A stretch of DNA of 64,000 nucleotides from Mariannaea sp. PMI_226. Taxonomy: Eukaryota; Ascomycota; Sordariomycetes; Hypocreales; Nectriaceae. The stretch covers positions 1,798,001 to 1,862,000 of the forward strand of contig JANFOG010000004.1 in NCBI GenBank assembly GCA_024336345.1. Direction: 5' to 3'. This document shows, one piece after another, positions 22,521-33,424 of the stretch. The position numbers and the translations under genes are program-made. Each line of letters begins with the position of its first letter. Within the stretch, counting starts at the first letter, position 1. The notes beneath the pieces were generated by a model, which did not search any database, was not told the origin of the DNA, and worked only from the letters and a program-made list of their open reading frames with translations.

Positions 22521-23044
22521 AGTCAATATTAAGAGTTTGGCGGCAGAGTTTGGCGAGCTGCCGCAGGTAGGTTAAATGGAAAGTCTGGCATCGTTTGAGT
22601 TGACCGGTCGTATGGCTGACTGGCGCCAGACAGACTCTGCTGTGCCTTGCATGCAACCGCGAAGGCTCAGAAGAGAAAAGGGTAAAAACTCGGTCCTCAA
22701 AGGTAACTCGAAGAAGTTTTCACCACAATATCCCGAAAGACGGTTGCAATACCGTCTCTCGGCTTGTCCAACTCTCTGATATCAAGTTCTTTCTCACCCT
22801 CTTCTTCCTTTTAGCCAATGTGTAACGGTGAGAATATTCATGACAGAAAGCTTGTAGATAATGAAATGGTACTATTCTTGCGCTCACTAGTACTTAAAGT
22901 CTAGCTTTGATGCAACGCGGGAACGGAGTCTTCAAATCAGCGCGTGACAGTGTGGTTTCATTGTATAAAGTCGCAAGTGAGCCACTGACATATATTCTGA
23001 CTTCAGAATGGGAAAGTTAAAGGATACTATTTTACAATAAAAGG

Positions 23045-23431
23045 ATGAATTCGGAGAAATGGATATTTCGATGTCTCAATATCGTCATGGAAGTATTCTT
23101 GTTTGAGTTGGCACCCAGCCTCTTTGCTTTTGCGTCTGATCTACTCCCTAGTATCTTAGCATCCCTGTTTCAGCAGATCACTTATAGCTCACATAGACTA
23201 TTATCTCTGTTAATTAATGACTCACTTCGCATCTGGCCCTCGAGGTATAGCGCACATCTTGTCGAAACACGATTCGATGGTGGTTCTGTCTTTTTGGGGT
23301 TGAGATTGCCACGTACACGGATTCATCTGAAGAACATCAGCAGTTGCGAACATTTAGCCTTCTTCAATGCTGAAATATGGAGAGTCGCATCTTTTTTCCA
23401 AGGTTTTGCATTTCCACCTGGCAAAAAATGA
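23045..23431 (+). pseudogene. possible decayed gene of unknown family
   Basis: A 128-codon frame begins with a hydrophobic segment (about residues 17-45) and continues with a plausible folded-domain sequence (HLVETRFDGGSVFLGLRLP and EHLAFFNAEIWRVASFFQG). After 23431 the likeness to protein continues in another frame, suggesting a frameshift or missed intron. I do not recognise the family. It could equally be chance. Confidence 0.25.
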
Positions 23432-24089
23432 TTGCCACATGTATGTGGTTTACAAAGCAACGGACCATGAAGTCGTCGTTGGCTTCAAACTGTAGGGTAA
23501 GTAGACAGCCTCAATCTCTGTTATCCTATTCTCACATCCAAAGAGTTCAAGCTATTGCTGAAGTCCGACTTGGAAATATAAAAACAAAGTTTAGATAATA
23601 TTTCATTGCTTTGACTGAGGGGTGAGTGACTATAGTTGGGGTGGTTGGCGTTAGAGTTGCACAATCTCTCACATATATGGATAATTATGAAGAGGTTGAA
23701 CACTTTCCCAGGGAATAGACGAAGCTGCTCAATTTTACGGAATAGTTACCCATAGCTGTACATATATTAGATGCGATTTCCAATAAGGTAGAAATGTATG
23801 TGCCACCTTTCTCTACTTATTACTAGAGCTTGGTTCATATCAGGCCAACAGACCAGTTGACTGGGTATGGGGATGTATTTTCTCGTACTGCAACGCATTA
23901 CAGTATCCTAGCTTAGTAACAGATTCAGGGACGGCTTGCAAAAATAAACTGGAGTTTGCAGAGACGATGTTGCGGTAGAGTTACCTACTATTACAATCCC
24001 AGCACCCACCAACACGCACTTATACTGGCATGTCAACGCATTGGAATCTTGAGGTCTCTTTTCATCAAGCCATCGGAAACACTAAAAGG

Positions 24090-24108
24090 TATATATATAT
24101 ATATATAT
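24090..24108. repeat. AT microsatellite
   Basis: A run of alternating T and A lies in the AT-rich stretch. Confidence 0.9.
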
Positions 24109-24173
24109 GAATAAAAGTATTTACTCCTTCAGACGTGGCTATCATTGAACCCCAAACTTACATTACGCATGTT

Positions 24174-24365
24174 CACACTCTCCCTGGACAGAGCTTGGGG
24201 ACCGCGAGATGGTACCAACCACCTATAGAACTCTTTGATATAGGTTGAGAGGCAACAGTCTTTACAATTTGCGGCTAAATCCTTATCATTAGGTATTATA
24301 TCCACAAATTTGCAGTCTATAATGTCGTTGAGGTTCTTTCTCCGAGATGGCTGTTTATCTGTCCA
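24174..24365 (-). pseudogene. possible exon remnant, unknown product
   Basis: An open minus-strand segment is rich in Lys/Asp/Cys (DIIDCKFVDIIPNDKD, CKDCCLSTYIKEFYRWL). It ends at a textbook GTAAGT donor. No matching downstream exon was found, so it is probably a remnant or an orphan exon. Confidence 0.2.
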
Positions 24366-24659
24366 CACGGCCTTATATGGTGGAATTCATTTCTAGTAAG
24401 TTGACTACTTATAACGGGAACGCAAGTTGGACCACCCAACGTTACAATTAAACACTATTTTACAGAGAGTTTGTGGTGGGCATATGTTCAGGGCCATCCG
24501 TAACATCACGATCAGTTTGGCCAGTCATTGAACACTGTATACTGGGTGATCGTACATGAGCATGTACGCATTAGCTCTCCTATTCCTGTTCACACGCGGC
24601 CTGCACGGAGACTGGGTGATAATTGCTACACTGAGCATGCCGGTTTCACCTGGACGCTG

Positions 24660-24918
24660 AGCCGCTTTTTAGTTCTATTCTTACCATTGCATAAAACTTC
24701 AATTGTCACACAGTCTGGCCGATGACACCCTTCATACCATGGACTACATACTTAAATCATGCACGCCCATGAGGCAAGCTCTTGGGAGAACATTGTTCTT
24801 ATCTTGGCAATCGGCATGACGATTCACTTTCACCTCCTTAACCCTTTCTAGATGAGACAACAAATCATGAATCGTACAGTATCGGGTTTTCGCTTCCGTT
24901 GCTTTATCCGCGGCCACT
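24660..24918 (-). pseudogene. possible frameshifted gene fragment, unknown product
   Basis: Minus-strand coding-like sequence starts after a good acceptor (TTGTCTTTCAG near 24919) and reads ADKATEAKTRYCTIHDLLSH onwards. A stop (TAG) is met near 24740, and a Cys-rich protein-like sequence (PWYEGCHRPDCVTIEVLCNG) continues in the +1 frame. This suggests a frameshift. The family is not recognised. Confidence 0.25.
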
Positions 24919-25341
24919 CTGAAAGACAACCATTAGCTGTTCTACAAGAGACTGTGCCTTATACGAACTGTCATATAATGAAATACGTATTTGTGCAGTA
25001 TGGAGTTTTGGGACTGTTGGTTGACTTCTCAATGATAAACTTGTCAAAGCAAACCGTTAAAGTAAATAAAAGGATCTTGGTTTCTAAATTATTAATGTTT
25101 CACAAATTACTTTGCATTCATAATTTTCGTTTTTAATCCATCATTTCTTTTGTTTTTGAATGTTTGATCAACAACGTGCATCTACCCGACTTCTCAAACC
25201 AAGAAAACCTGTATGGAGGAACAGTGCAGTGCGTGAATTTACCCCAACAGTCAACCAGCCTTGCCCCTTACTTACACCCGTTTCTTTACCAATCCTGAAC
25301 TCGGATCATATGAACTCCAGTGCTTACCGTGAACCATCTAA

Positions 25342-25363
25342 TTTTTTTTTTTTTTTTTTTTTT
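25342..25363. repeat. poly-T tract of 22
   Basis: A pure T homopolymer lies in the AT-rich stretch. On the minus strand it is a poly-A tract, but no retrocopy is recognised next to it. Confidence 0.9.
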
Positions 25364-25689
25364 CGCTTAGCGAGCTCGTCGCAGATGTACCATAGTCATA
25401 ATAGGACCTGGCCTATAGTCCCGGACGGAGTAATTGATTTGGCTCAGGTACGGTTGGTGGTCCAGTCCCGTCCCTTGCTGCGGATGAAACGGGGCATTTG
25501 GACGAACAGGGGGGGGCCCATGAGGAACGGGAAATTACATCTGCAGGTTGAGGAACTAGAATGCTTCTTACTACGTGGAACTCTCAAACTTATGCACCAT
25601 CATAAAACATGTTTCCATGCTATGTGCTGCATAAACTCTTGCCGATGTGAATGCCAACTGACACCCACTTGGCACTCCAAGCTTCGGGC

Positions 25690-26025
25690 TTGTCATACTA
25701 GAACGTACCTGGACACAAGCTCGAAACTCATATCCTCGTCTACAAGCTCGGTTTACATGTCGTTGATGTGATGTCAGAAGAATGGAGACTATAGAACTCC
25801 ATAGTACGTGCTGTGCACGTATCACTGCACGGCCTGCCATGCGAGGGTTGCAGAGCCTTTTGATGCCCGTCTCCAACCCCGGTCCCATAAGCATCTCTTC
25901 AGTTTTGTTTTGCTCAATAGAGAGGGACAGGTCGGCAACGTACGTGCAATTGTTCGTAGATCTCAGTTCCCGAAGAAACATGCCAGAGTTTGTTGCTTCC
26001 TGCGGGTTTCGATATTGATGTAACT
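25690..26025 (-). pseudogene. possible coding remnant, unknown product
   Basis: The minus strand is open and protein-like from about 26025 (TPVVELHQYRNPQEATNSG, then ELRSTNNCTYVADLSLSIEQ). It has an N-glycosylation-like NCT and NKT. The frame continues to 25571 but its later part looks less like protein. A GTACGT donor lies near 25709. Neither start nor end could be set and the family is not recognised. Confidence 0.2.
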
Positions 26026-27900
26026 CGACAACCGGGGTGACCTGGTACTTTTACGCCTTTGTGGTGCAGCTCCAGATATCAGTTTGGCAAATAAGGCCTG
26101 GAGTATGCCATACATCATCCATGAAGTCGGCAGCTACCTACCTGATTTGGATCGGAGCTGACTTGGGTAGGGCGCGGTTGCAGAAGTCATGCGTCGTTTG
26201 TTATCAGCAGACTGACGATGAGTGTACATACGGTAGAAGCTTGGGTGAACGGAGATAGCCAGCCGAAAGCTGGAAAGGGGTAAGAAGACCAAGCTGCAGA
26301 TATAGATGCCGAGAACGATGGATGGGTTGAGGAGTTCATTGGAATTATCCCGCGTCATCACATACTACTTCTCATCCGGTTTGCACACTGTACCTAAGGA
26401 TTTGGATCAAGTTGATGATTTTGCGACTTGGTGGATGAGATAGCGGCCTGTTGGGCATCAGAGCGCTCGGGGACTAGCCGTATAATACACATTTTGTTGG
26501 TGGTGGCCATCCCACATCCTCTTGTTACCTAGCGAACTAACGCACAATGACCGAGTCTTGGGTGTAAATCGATTCACTGATAAGTGACTGCATGAGTTAG
26601 GAATGTACAGCAGTGCGTACAGCAGTTATTATGTAACTCATGATGTCGGTATGTTTTCCTTGGGTTGTGGGCATTTGCATGAGTTGTTGATGTGGTTTTG
26701 CTTGCACATGTTCTACATACAAGGTGCATAATGACAGGACCTGCGTAGGTATAAGGTAACGTATAGAAGAGTAGGTAATTTTGATCTGCTGTGGATCGGC
26801 CATCGCGGCTCGAATCCTTCGCCCTTGTTGGTTGACTTTTGTTTTTTTCTCTCCTGGAACAAAACAACCGAGATGACTGGCGCAAACGCTAGTAAACGAC
26901 CCTGATACAGCCATTCACAATTGCTCATCCAAGGGTTAATGCACAAACGGCAAATTCAGAGACACGAGACGCCCAATTGCGGTATTGGGGCTCACGGCGG
27001 CAAGCTACTGGCGTGGGTTGAAAACAAACCTGGATCAATGTTTCAGACATGATGGTTTAAAGTCCACGTGGAGTATTAGATTGTTGTTTTGGGAGAAATG
27101 GAGTCGGGGTTGTGGGCGAGGAGGCTCTCAGAGTCGAAGCGCTAAAAGCAGAGACCTCCTTCGCATAATTGAAGAAAGTCAGGCCGACGCGAGGGAGCAC
27201 TGAGATAATTAGGGCGACTTTGTTAGGCAGGGAGGACAATGCATTGACGAGAAGTAGGGGCGATGACATGCAGGAACATGTGTACCTGGAGGGAGGTACT
27301 GCAGTAATCATTATGCGCGGATATTCGTCAGTGCGACATGGATGATTGATGATTGGGAGACGGGGGGAGGGGGGGGAGCGAAGAGGCTGTTTGGAGTCAT
27401 ATATGATAGGTCAGTAGCATCACTCGTAATGCCTCGGTCACTACAAAAGAATAGTGATCTTGTCTGGAGAGCGAGAAATTTAGTCCGTAATCGTCCATGA
27501 AATATCGTCCGTACGTTACCTAGCTACGCGAGACGGTGGAACGTGGTGTTGCAGTGGGTTGATTACCATACATGGTACATCGGGTACCTTACGTGCCCAA
27601 TGCTGCTACTGGCTTGATGGGAACGATACATGGATTGAATGAGTAGATATGGCTCCAGAGGCTAGTCCACCATACGAATTAGTTTTCTATCGCGTCGAGC
27701 ACGCCAGCAACAGCACCCTGGGTCTCGGTGGAGATTTCTTTGTTCCTAAGAGGATGAGGTGAGTGGTGTTGAGCAGAGGTTGATGAAGCCACATCTGGCC
27801 CTGACTGTTTGTACCAGTGCCACCGAACAACCATTAGCGCTGGAGGGAATGCCTTTTTGTGGTGATGGCGCCAATCTTCACGTCCATTAGCAGGCTGGGG

Positions 27901-29203
27901 AGCTCTGCAGAGGGAGCTTGGGAGCTTTGGGTGCCGTGGGTCGGTCCTTCCCCCCAAGCCCGCATCCGCATCATCCCTGCTACTCAAAATTAAAACGCCC
28001 TTTCCCCCTCCTGTGTCCACATCGCGATAAGTACATCTTCACCAAAACTCGGTGGCGTCGGTACTTGCTGCAACCGCACCACCGTTGCGCCGTCCCTTGA
28101 CCTGTAAAGGTAAGGTAGTTGCGAACGGGACCTGGGTCCATGCCCACTTGGGTCTAAGTCAAGCAAGCACCCCAGCAATCGCCATTTCCCTCTGGCGGAT
28201 GTGACCAGGACGACAAACACCACAAACCGACACTACCAATACCCACGCTATTTGCAACCTCGCGCTCACAGCCTCCTCTAGTCATTTCCTTTCACAGCGC
28301 TGACTTCATTCCTTCCTTCCTTTCCCCTCGCATCGCTGTCGCTCTTCCTCGTTTGCGCGCGCGTGTTTCCCTTCGAAAAATTCACATCTCACCGGCGCAG
28401 GCTTCGCCATAGCTGCCCAGCTATTGTCTCAGGCTCTCAACCCGAATTAGTTTCGAATCAAGTCGGATCCTCGTACGGAATCGCCCTAGCTTGTCTAAAC
28501 CCCCAGCCCCGACCAGCTAGCCTAAAGCTCTTACACCCCCCTAATATTATCCTGGTCAACTCTGAGGTTCTAGCCCCGAACTTCTGGCTCTGGCTCTCGT
28601 GTTGGTCTTTTGGCCCTTTCTCACCTCTCTTCACACTATCCGTCCGTCCTGGACTTCGTTTCTTCTCCTTCCTCCCCATCCGTGCCCGGCAAGTCCATTT
28701 CTTGTTTCGTCTCGTCGCTGGCTCCTTTCAACTGCGCTCCAGCTTCGAAGATAATCACCAGGAACGAGCTTCAAAGCTCGTCCACAAGGGCTCGTGTTCA
28801 GCACCACTTTCTTTCACTTTTGCTCTTTCGCGACACTCGCTTGCCCCGTCTAATATTAAATTCTAATCACGCCAACTGCGACCTTTCGTTCACCCAATCT
28901 ACGCCAGCGGAGCTCCCACGCATTACGGACTGCGATCAGCCTCATATCATCTCGACCGATTCTTCCATTGAGTGAAGTCGATTTTGGATACGCCTCTTAC
29001 CAAAGTATCCTCCTGCAAGCAGATCCTTAATCGTTGAACCTCCACCAAGATCCGACCTCAACTCGACGACCCATCCCGACGACAAGCCTTAACGCCTCAG
29101 ACAAACGACGAATTTCTTCTGCGACGATCATGCACCTGAGGACCTGCTACTAATACCTTTCATCGGTTGCGCTCTGCTCTCTTGTGCAGACCAAGCTTTC
29201 GCC
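27901..29203 (+). promoter_or_regulatory. promoter and long pyrimidine-rich leader of the SH3 membrane protein gene
   Basis: From about 28250 to 29200 the plus strand is dominated by CT-rich tracts with short upstream open frames (for example ATG at 28363, 28610 and 29130). This is typical of long 5' UTRs of fungal signalling genes and may repress translation through uORFs. The transcription start cannot be fixed from sequence. Confidence 0.45.
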
Positions 29204-31070
29204 ATGTTTTTATCCTCGTCTGCTGGGGCGCCCAAGCGCAACTCTGGGTTGACACATCGCACTTCACCTAGTGCCAAACAACTAATTGCCATTCTGCTAT
29301 CTGCCTCAAGTGTTGGTGTGGCTGCTGCATCCTGTATTTCGCTCGATGGTTCTACTGCATGCCCTGCTTTTCAGTCAGCCTCAATTTCTCCCAGTTCCGC
29401 ATCCAATGATTTGTGAGTAACGTGTTTCGATGGCTAAAGCGCTCAAGCTGACATGAGATTAGTTCATTTCTTCAACATGTTTCCAACAGGGAAGACTTTG
29501 ATTCACAGCTCAAGAGCTTTGTCCAGAGTGGTTATGCTGAAAAGAAGTGAGTACGCATCCAATGTATCATTTGATAAGAAGCTAACAAAGGCTTAGGTAC
29601 GAGGGAGTTTTCCAATGCCAAGATTTGAACTTGGGGAATGTGAGCGACCTGTACGCTCGATTCACTACAACTGTGATTTGTGCTGCAATTGTCCAGAGCT
29701 CGAAAAGTACGTGTGGGCTCTCTGACGAAGACTCTCGCCCGCTATGTGCAGACACCTGCGCCGAGTTTGCCCAGAGTGAGGTTTACATTACCTCTGACAA
29801 ACAGCTTTGCTCGGATCCTCGGGCAGATGTGCTCGGGTTAATTAGATCTGACTTTGCCATCTGCTCCCTACCTGAGGGCGCCTTGGATGGTTCTACTTGT
29901 ATCTCAGGCATGGACAACGAGTCCACCAACTGTGGATATGGGAATAGCACCGTGGGACTTTGCTCGTACTGCTCTTCTGGAGGCATCAACTCAACCGATA
30001 CTTGCTGCTACAACGCCAATGCCGAGGATCGTTGTAAAGATGTTCACCTGCCCAGCCTCACTGCCACCTATACGTTCACAGCACCTACTAGTTCTCCTAC
30101 CAACGCCACCCATGACAGCACCGACAAGGAAGACGACGACGGTGGACATAAACTTGGGGGAGGTGCTATTGCTGGAATTGTTGTGGGAGCGCTCGCTGGC
30201 ATTGCACTGCTTGCTCTTGGCTTGCTATTCTGTTTCAAGAGGAGACGCCAGAGGCCAGTGAGCCCAAAGGGCAGCATTTTCAACCAGCCAACGCCCGCAA
30301 GACAAGGACCAGCAATGGCTCAAGCAAACCCGAATGCCCCCACTGGGTATGAAGTGCTTCCAGGTGGCCGTATTGCTCGTATGTCGGCTTTGGAAGGCCA
30401 TTCTGGGGACTCCCCATCCCACCACCGCGATGACTCGTCAAATACCGGAATCGGGTATGTTAGTAGTGGTCGTCGGAGAGGCGACAATTCTTCCTCCGAC
30501 GAATTTGGTGAAACCCCGGAACCTGAGAACCGCATTGGTATTCTTCGACCTCCACCCAATCCTCGGAGAAACGGTTCTTTGTCTAGTAGCTCGATTCTCG
30601 GAAGTTCGGTACCGCAGTCTCCTACCAGCGCTGGTGGATTTTCGTCACCTCAAGGGATGACCAGTCAGCAGTCTGAGCAGCTTCCTTTCTTCAAAGACTA
30701 TTATTCGTCCGAGGACATCCATCCAAGCGACCGGGTGGCTGTTCTTTGGGCATACCAGCCACGTGCTACTGATGAGTTCTCCCTAGATCGTGGAGATATG
30801 ATCAAGGTTGTGGGAATCTGGGACGATGGATGGGCGACGGGTATTTTACTCAATGAGAAGGCCGAGGAGTGGGAGATTCGACGTCAAGCTCAACGAGATA
30901 GCGGCGTATCAAACACATCTGGTCGCCGCGATAGCTCGCCTATTGGGGAGGGAGAGATCAAAGCCTTCCCCTTGGTATGCGTTTGCCTACCCGAACATTG
31001 GAGGAAAACCATTGAGGGAGATGGGTCTACTGAATCCGGCTCCCATGGCTTTCCTGGCCACCACTCATGA
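29204..31070 (+). CDS. single-pass membrane protein with cytoplasmic SH3 domain
   Basis: Three exons (29204-29412, 29490-29546, 29597-31070) encode 579 residues. A hydrophobic signal/anchor lies at about 25-43. An extracellular Cys-rich domain with many NxS/T sites spans about 44-250. One membrane helix (AIAGIVVGALAGIALLALGL, 279-302) is followed by the stop-transfer KRRR. A Ser/Pro-rich cytosolic linker leads to an SH3 domain at about 467-563 (VAVLWAYQPRATDEFSLDRGD, then GWATG, then AFPLVCVCL). The SH3 domain is split by a 30-residue Ser/Arg-rich loop (about 517-542). The layout resembles Fus1-like or WSC-like sensor proteins; Sho1 is excluded because it has four helices. It could link a cell-surface signal to polarity or MAPK modules, but this is inference. 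The exon joins rebuild ASNDLEDFDSQ and AEKKYEGVFQC in phase. Confidence 0.85.
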
Positions 31071-32318
31071 ACTAAAGTCATAGTCACGACGTCTATACTC
31101 TTGAATACAATCCCTACGAAGGCAATTTCTGGCGCATTGGCTTGGCGTTTTGGGCATGGGCACTAGGGTCGGCATACTCAACCTTCACAGATTCGAGTTA
31201 CAAGCTTGGCGGCAGCAGATCAATCTTCGCCAGCTTTCACAACTACACTTCCGACTCTTGAGGTCTGTTGGGGCGGGAAGATAGAAAATCCTTCCTCGCG
31301 ACAAATTTACACGCCCTTCTATTTCTTTCTCGAATGACTTTACACATAATCTTTTCAACGGATATTGCGTGACAAAAACGACGACAAACGAATACCGGAT
31401 TCTGGGCCTGACTGTCAACAGTTTATCGTCGGCACCTCTATGGTGAATCAGATGCGATTCCGGTTTTATATCACGATCAATGGGGATGCCCTCCTCTTTT
31501 ATTTGAGTTGTTTATGTTATATACCCGGTGTAGTCCCGAGCGCTTCACTGTTGTGGAGGCTGCGGAGGGCAGTCAACCAAATATTTTCGTGATTTTACGG
31601 CGGAGAGATGGCCTCAGGAGGTTTATTGGTCAATGGGAGAATCCAGCAAAGCAGTGACTGAGTCCCAGCTAAGCGGATGGGATTGATGAAAAGCCTGATG
31701 CTGGAAAGCATGTTGGACAGACCGGAGGCAGCATCCTCTCGAGCTACCTGTTGCGAAGGCGGAAGGTATCGATGCGGATAGAGCTTTTTTACCATGGGAG
31801 AGATCCCTGCCGATTTGTTTAGTTGGAAGTCCATTGAAATGATTTACTTACTTTTTTTCACATTAGCCGTTTACTTGTTTTGCTTTGTATGTGCTTTGAT
31901 GGAGAAGGGTTGAAGAAGCAAGGCATATGAAGGGGAAAGTATTTAGGAGCAGATGATGCAGAAGATCACGACAGTACAGAGTATTCGTAAATCGTAAACG
32001 CACAATAATGATGAATGCTGAATTGATATCCTTGGGATCCCACGATGTTTAATTGTTTGAGCACTTCCCTACCTAAACTTCATACGTAGTGCCTAGCCCC
32101 ACCGCGGGGTGATGATGGATAACACCCACGGATTAGCTTAGTTGGAGGGGCACACAGGCCCACTTCAGCTTCTAGGACCTAGCAACCAATTTATCTCCTC
32201 CAACTTACAATATTACATGTTGCATGCATTTGCAGCTTTGAACGATTGCTTCACTCCTGGAATCGCACAGCCTTCTCTCATATTGTATTGCACCGTAGAA
32301 CCAGCCAAGGAACTAGAC
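31071..32318. other. intergenic, SH3 gene to DcpS
   Basis: The region holds the SH3 gene 3' flank and the DcpS promoter. The frame upstream of the DcpS start is open from 32142, but the sequence there lacks family likeness, so I treat it as leader. No other gene is seen. Confidence 0.5.
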
Positions 32319-33424
32319 ATGGCTGATGTCAAGGTGAACGCAGAGGCACTGGTCTCGAAATTTAAGCTGGAGCGTATCCTCAACCAAGGTAACAAATACT
32401 CTCCCTTCCCCTCCGCAGCTCTCTCTCCACTGGTTCCCACCGCCTGGGTTGCCTGCGAAGAAAATGTATATACAAAAGGGACTGACTTGAACCCGGGACT
32501 GCATAAGACCAAGCCGGCCGCCGTACCTCTCTCCACGGCTTTATTGACGAACAGCCCGCCCTTCTCATCTTGGAACGAGCTCCCTTTCCTACGAAACCCG
32601 AGCACTTGGTCGACGTGCCTTCCACGCTGGCTAGACTCAGGAATCTCGGTGCAAATGATATCTACCACTGGTACATGGCTCGTAGTGGACCGGAGAAAGG
32701 AACAAAAGAGGAGGACGGTGACTTATTCGTCCCCGATTTGAAAATTAACCTCATCTACCCCTGCACAGAATCGCACATTAAGAAGTACAGCAAGCAGGGC
32801 GTGCGGTTCGTTACAGAGACGCCGGAAATCTACAGAGACAAGATTCGGCCGTACATGCTCAGCAAGCGAGAGCAAGGTCGGCTCAATTGGGTATTCAACA
32901 TTATCGAAGGCAGAAAGGAGGTTGAAGACGTTATATACAGGACCAAGTTGGGACAGGCGGGCGATGAGGGCTTCCTTCTTCTGCCCGACCTGAACTGGGA
33001 TCGAAAGACGCTCGACGCGCTGCACTTGCTGGCGATTGTTGAGCGACGAGACATTTGGTCACTACGAGATCTCCGCAAGAAGCACATCCCCTGGTTGGAG
33101 CACATGAAGGCCAAGTTGCTCGCGGCTACAGTCGAGACATACCCTTCCATCGAGAGAGACCAGCTCAAACTGTATGTGCACTACCAACCAACATACTACC
33201 ATTTCCACATCCACATTGTGCATGTAGCACTTGAGGCTGGGTCGACGCAAGCGACGGGCAAGGCGGTCGGGCTGGAAAGCATCATCGAGACGCTCACGGC
33301 GATGGGCGGGGATGACGAGTCGGGTATGGACAGTATCTCTATGAGCTACACTCTAGGAGAGGCGAGTGAGCTTTGGATGGAGGTGTATGAGCCCCTCAAG
33401 ACCGGCGGTGGAGCTTCTCAATAG
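32319..33424 (+). CDS. DCS1: scavenger mRNA decapping enzyme DcpS
   Basis: Two exons (32319-32388, 32508-33424) encode 328 residues, the normal DcpS length. DcpS hydrolyses the cap dinucleotide m7GpppN left after 3'-5' mRNA decay. The N-terminal dimerisation domain includes DQAGRRTSL (at the exon join) and IDEQPALLILERAPF. The C-terminal HIT domain has the histidine triad H255, H257 and H259 (YHFHIHIVH), preceded by KLYVHYQPTYY. The intron is 119 nt with an unusual ATAAG acceptor, accepted because it restores NQDQAGRRTSLHGFIDEQP. The last 29 bases of the coding region overlap the end of the opposite-strand GILT gene. Confidence 0.94.

Larger units (their letters stand above)
22410..27900. other. 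AT-rich gene-poor stretch with decayed coding fragments
   Basis: No intact gene is found over about 5.5 kb. AT and T homopolymer repeats are frequent. Several protein-like pieces with no continuous reading frame are described separately. The base composition differs clearly from the housekeeping blocks on either side. Confidence 0.5.

Noticed and set aside
22410..22526. N-terminal extension of the RNase H-like protein
   Set aside because: It is mostly translated (AT)n repeat (Tyr-Ile repeats), so it is unlikely to be real coding sequence.
26790..26830. Possible tRNA T-arm on the minus strand (GATTCGAG)
   Set aside because: No stem pairs around it and no acceptor or anticodon arm could be drawn.
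28363..28866. 167-codon plus-strand frame upstream of the SH3 gene
   Set aside because: The composition is that of a pyrimidine-rich leader (Ser/Leu/Pro/Phe); it shows no domain and no intron signals.
32131..32200. tRNA-like GATTAGCTTAGTTGGAGGGG sequence
   Set aside because: It resembles a D-arm start, but no anticodon or T-arm follows at the proper distance.
32142..32318. Upstream in-frame extension of DcpS
   Set aside because: The extension has no likeness to DcpS, while MADVK at 32319 gives the family length.
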